From JAGLQA01 sp023135565 (GTDB lineage Bacteria > Acidobacteriota > Aminicenantia > UBA2199), in assembly GCA_030639305.1 (NCBI GenBank), contig DAOWCY010000294.1, positions 1 through 7,076 on the forward strand: 7,076 bases of DNA. The letters are read 5' to 3'. The notes below the pieces were generated by a model. The model had not been told where the DNA came from. It worked only from the letters and a program-made list of their open reading frames with translations, and ran no database searches. Below, in pieces: positions 5,905-7,076 of the stretch (within the stretch, counting starts at the first letter, position 1; every line of letters starts with the position of its first letter). Made by a program: the position numbers and the translations under genes.

Positions 5905-6180
5905 TTGAAAGTAATCGAACGGATACGAAAAAAATTCTTTGACAGGGATTATGAATTTACAATTCCCCATTTCTTTGAAGAGATGGCGGATGACAATCTT
6001 GATCTTGCGGATATTGAAAGAGTTATTAAAACAGGTAAAATTAGACGGAAGTTCACCCGTGACCTCCGGGGAACCCGTTATGAAATTGTAGGTGATTCTT
6101 ATGATAAAAGAAAAGTGGCAATTGTTTGTAGAATTAAGATTACAGGCAAATTGCTTTTTATTACGACATATGTTATATGA
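5905..6180 (+). CDS. DUF4258-family protein, probable toxin of a toxin-antitoxin pair
   Basis: This 91-residue protein matches the DUF4258 pattern: a conserved histidine in TIPHFFEEM (19-27), an acidic helix DLADIERVIKTGKI (33-46), RGTRYEIVG (55-63), and C-terminal beta strands ending ITTYVI (86-91). DUF4258 proteins are small basic domains often encoded beside YgiT-type zinc-finger proteins, as here, and are thought to be RelE/MqsR-like toxins. No activity has been shown for this one. The start is TTG at 5905, with AGAGG at 5893-5897 seven nt upstream; the in-frame stop at 5863 and the lack of any in-frame ATG exclude a longer ATG-started form. The next gene starts 21 nt after the stop, and both would be read from the promoter at 5806. 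Toxin-first order is as in mqsRA. Confidence 0.82.
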   Translation: MKVIERIRKKFFDRDYEFTIPHFFEEMADDNLDLADIERVIKTGKIRRKFTRDLRGTRYEIVGDSYDKRKVAIVCRIKITGKLLFITTYVI

Positions 6181-6187
6181 AATTTAT

Positions 6188-6196
6188 AGGAGGTGA
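6188..6196 (+). promoter_or_regulatory. Near-consensus ribosome binding site of the antitoxin gene
   Basis: AGGAGGTGA at 6188-6196 is a near-perfect anti-16S match, with AGGAGG ending 8 nt before ATG 6202. The in-frame GTG at 6193 lies within this site, so ATG 6202 is the real start. It is much stronger than the site of the TTG-started toxin gene, which would favour antitoxin synthesis. Confidence 0.8.
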
Positions 6197-6201
6197 CTGA
6201 A

Positions 6202-6459
6202 ATGTACGATTATGGAAAATGCGAAATTTGCGATACACCAATAGTAGAGAAAATAATCCAACAGGATTTTTGGTTAAAAGATAGATTGATAGTGATCGAG
6301 AACGTTCCTGCCGGGCTTTGCCCCCAATGTGGCGAGAAAATCGTAAATGCAGAGGTAGGTGAACATATTGCCCGGTTGATTACGGATGCTGACCGTATCG
6401 ACAAAGCGCCTACAATATCTGTACCTCTTGTCAGGTATGAAGAAGCCATGGCGGTTTAG
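6202..6459 (+). CDS. YgiT-type zinc-finger protein, probable antitoxin
   Basis: This 85-residue protein has two CxxC pairs, C7-E-I-C10 and C40-P-Q-C43, in the arrangement of the YgiT-type (MqsA N-terminal) zinc finger. A FWLKDRLIVIENVPAG core lies between them, and the C-terminal part contains an EVGEHIARLI helix. In mqsRA this zinc domain binds and neutralises the toxin. MqsA also has a C-terminal helix-turn-helix that binds DNA; at 85 residues this protein lacks it. It is expected to pair with the DUF4258 protein encoded 21 nt upstream. Its stop codon overlaps, on the other strand, the stop of an open frame at 6456-6707. Confidence 0.85.
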   Translation: MYDYGKCEICDTPIVEKIIQQDFWLKDRLIVIENVPAGLCPQCGEKIVNAEVGEHIARLITDADRIDKAPTISVPLVRYEEAMAV

Positions 6460-6656
6460 GCCGAATTATCATACCCCCGCACTTTGCTCGTAGGGAAATT
6501 ATGCAGCGAGTCGTCGCAGAAATAGATTTTCACCTCGCCCGGGTTAAAGTTTCTCTTTTTCTTTGAAAAACAGGCAAACAAATATTTTGTGCCTGTCTTG
6601 TGAAAGTTTTGGGGCAGTTTTTTAGTTTGATAAGCGAAAACCGAAGACTCAACAAT
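6456..6656 (-). pseudogene. Possible gene remnant, unrecognised
   Basis: The minus strand is open for 83 codons from the stop of the Rpn-like gene (6708) to a stop at 6456-6458, in the same frame. From about 6656 the translation looks protein-like, for example KTGTKYLFACFSKKK, then PGEVKIYFCDDSLHNFPTSK. It has no ATG start and I recognise no family. It may be the 3' end of a decayed gene, or chance. A hairpin that looks like a terminator lies inside it, which argues against coding. Confidence 0.25.
6567..6599 (-). terminator. Intrinsic terminator candidate for the Rpn-like gene
   Basis: On the minus strand AAGACAGGCA (6599-6590) pairs with TGCCTGTTTT (6576-6567), 10 bp with one G-U pair, around a 13-nt loop. 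The T-run reaches into the descending arm. It lies about 110 bp past the Rpn-like stop codon. The perfect core is ACAGGCA/TGCCTGT. Confidence 0.4.
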
Positions 6657-6707
6657 TCGCGGCGGCGCATGGCACCGCTCGCAGCGTAGTGAACGGAAAG
6701 GATTCGC

Positions 6708-7076
6708 TCAATGAGACGATGCCGTTAGTTTTTTTAGCTCCTTTAACGGTATTCCTATCGACCTGGCAATTGTATCGAGAGCAACACCATTTTTTATTAA
6801 TCCCCTGGCTGCTTCGATTTTCCCTTTCTCTATTCCTTTCTCTATTCCCCTCTCTATCCCTTTCTCCATCCCTTTCTCTATTCCTTCTTCGATTCCTAAT
6901 TCGACCCCCTGGTCGATCCATCTTTGGGCTAATGTAGGCATTATTTCACCTCCTTGAATTTCACTTTCTTCTAAAATTTTTATTAACTCAGCAGGCCGGA
7001 CATCTTTTGTCGATACGATGTAGTTCAAAGATGATAGTAGAAAATCGGTGTCTTCTACCAATCCTCGCTTTTGCCA
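6708..7076 (-). CDS. Rpn/PD-(D/E)XK nuclease-family (transposase-like) protein, C-terminal part
   Basis: The frame is open to the right edge, so the gene's start and its nuclease core are outside the window. A TTG at 7061 is only an internal codon. The visible 122 or so residues match the C-terminal part of Rpn-type proteins (recombination-promoting nuclease / putative transposase, PD-(D/E)XK fold): a helical stretch with EESEIQGGEIMPTLAQRWIDQG, then six four-residue units GIEE/GIEK/GMEK/GIER/GIEK/GIEK, then a short helix-turn-helix-like end (LDTIARSIGIPLKELKKL). Rpn proteins are linked to recombination and, in recent work, phage defence. The stop is TGA at 6708-6710. The family call rests on the tail alone, because the catalytic residues cannot be seen. 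Confidence 0.75.
   Translation of the reverse strand, partial: WQKRGLVEDTDFLLSSLNYIVSTKDVRPAELIKILEESEIQGGEIMPTLAQRWIDQGVELGIEEGIEKGMEKGIERGIEKGIEKGKIEAARGLIKNGVALDTIARSIGIPLKELKKLTASSH
6825..6896 (-). repeat. 12-bp tandem repeat coding the GIEK tail
   Basis: Six near-identical 12-bp units encode GIEE, GIEK, GMEK, GIER, GIEK and GIEK. On the plus strand they appear as alternating CTATTCC and CTTTCT. Unit gain or loss would keep the frame and change only the length of the charged helix, which is known to vary in this family. Confidence 0.7.

Noticed and set aside
5862..5942. 26-codon leader ORF overlapping the DUF4258 start
   Set aside because: No Shine-Dalgarno sequence, and its peptide looks like an out-of-frame reading of the real gene.
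6193..6201. GTG start for the zinc-finger protein
   Set aside because: The GTG is part of the AGGAGGTGA ribosome binding site for ATG 6202.
6689..6937. Plus-strand ORF with a hydrophobic Leu/Ser/Phe-rich protein
   Set aside because: It is the antisense of the GIEK repeat tract in the Rpn-like gene; its low-complexity sequence comes from that repeat.
1..7076. tRNA, rRNA or riboswitch
   Set aside because: I saw no cloverleaf with a GTTCRANNC arm and no recognisable rRNA or riboswitch core on either strand.

Overview
This window looks like bacterial chromosome from an uncultured, mid-GC lineage. I cannot name the phylum from sequence alone. The hints are a peptidoglycan gene (alanine racemase), a secreted ankyrin/PD40 protein, an Rpn-type nuclease with a GIEK-rich tail, and several short intergenic repeat types of a kind often seen in metagenome-assembled genomes of candidate phyla (Omnitrophota- or Elusimicrobiota-like is a guess).

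Layout, left to right. Positions 1-252 are non-coding and hold a twice-repeated 19-bp motif resembling a transposon end. Positions 253-2188 (+) hold a compact type II restriction-modification operon. It has an SPPY-class DNA methyltransferase with a C-terminal staphylococcal-nuclease-like domain, and an 8-bp overlap with a MjaI-family restriction endonuclease. Family members recognise CTAG, and I find no CTAG anywhere in the 7076 bases. Positions 2189-2573 are intergenic, with one copy of a GC-rich palindromic repeat and a terminator-like hairpin. Positions 2574-4238 (-) encode a predicted exported protein of seven 33-residue ankyrin repeats plus a PD40 propeller. Positions 4359-5591 (-) encode alanine racemase with a second copy of the palindromic repeat inserted in frame. 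Positions 5592-5904 are intergenic, with AT-rich tandem repeats and then a strong promoter. Positions 5905-6459 (+) hold a two-gene toxin-antitoxin-like module (DUF4258 protein and YgiT-type zinc-finger protein) under an operator-like set of inverted repeats. Positions 6708-7076 (-) are the 3' part of an Rpn/PD-(D/E)XK nuclease-type gene that runs off the right edge.

Taken together, a housekeeping gene (alr) and a host secreted protein lie between mobile or defence elements: an RM system on the left and a TA module plus Rpn-like gene on the right. The most unusual items are the methyltransferase/SNase-like fusion in which the nuclease catalytic residues appear lost, the repeat element translated inside alanine racemase, and the complete absence of the predicted restriction site. 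I see no clear multi-gene system of a wholly unknown kind.
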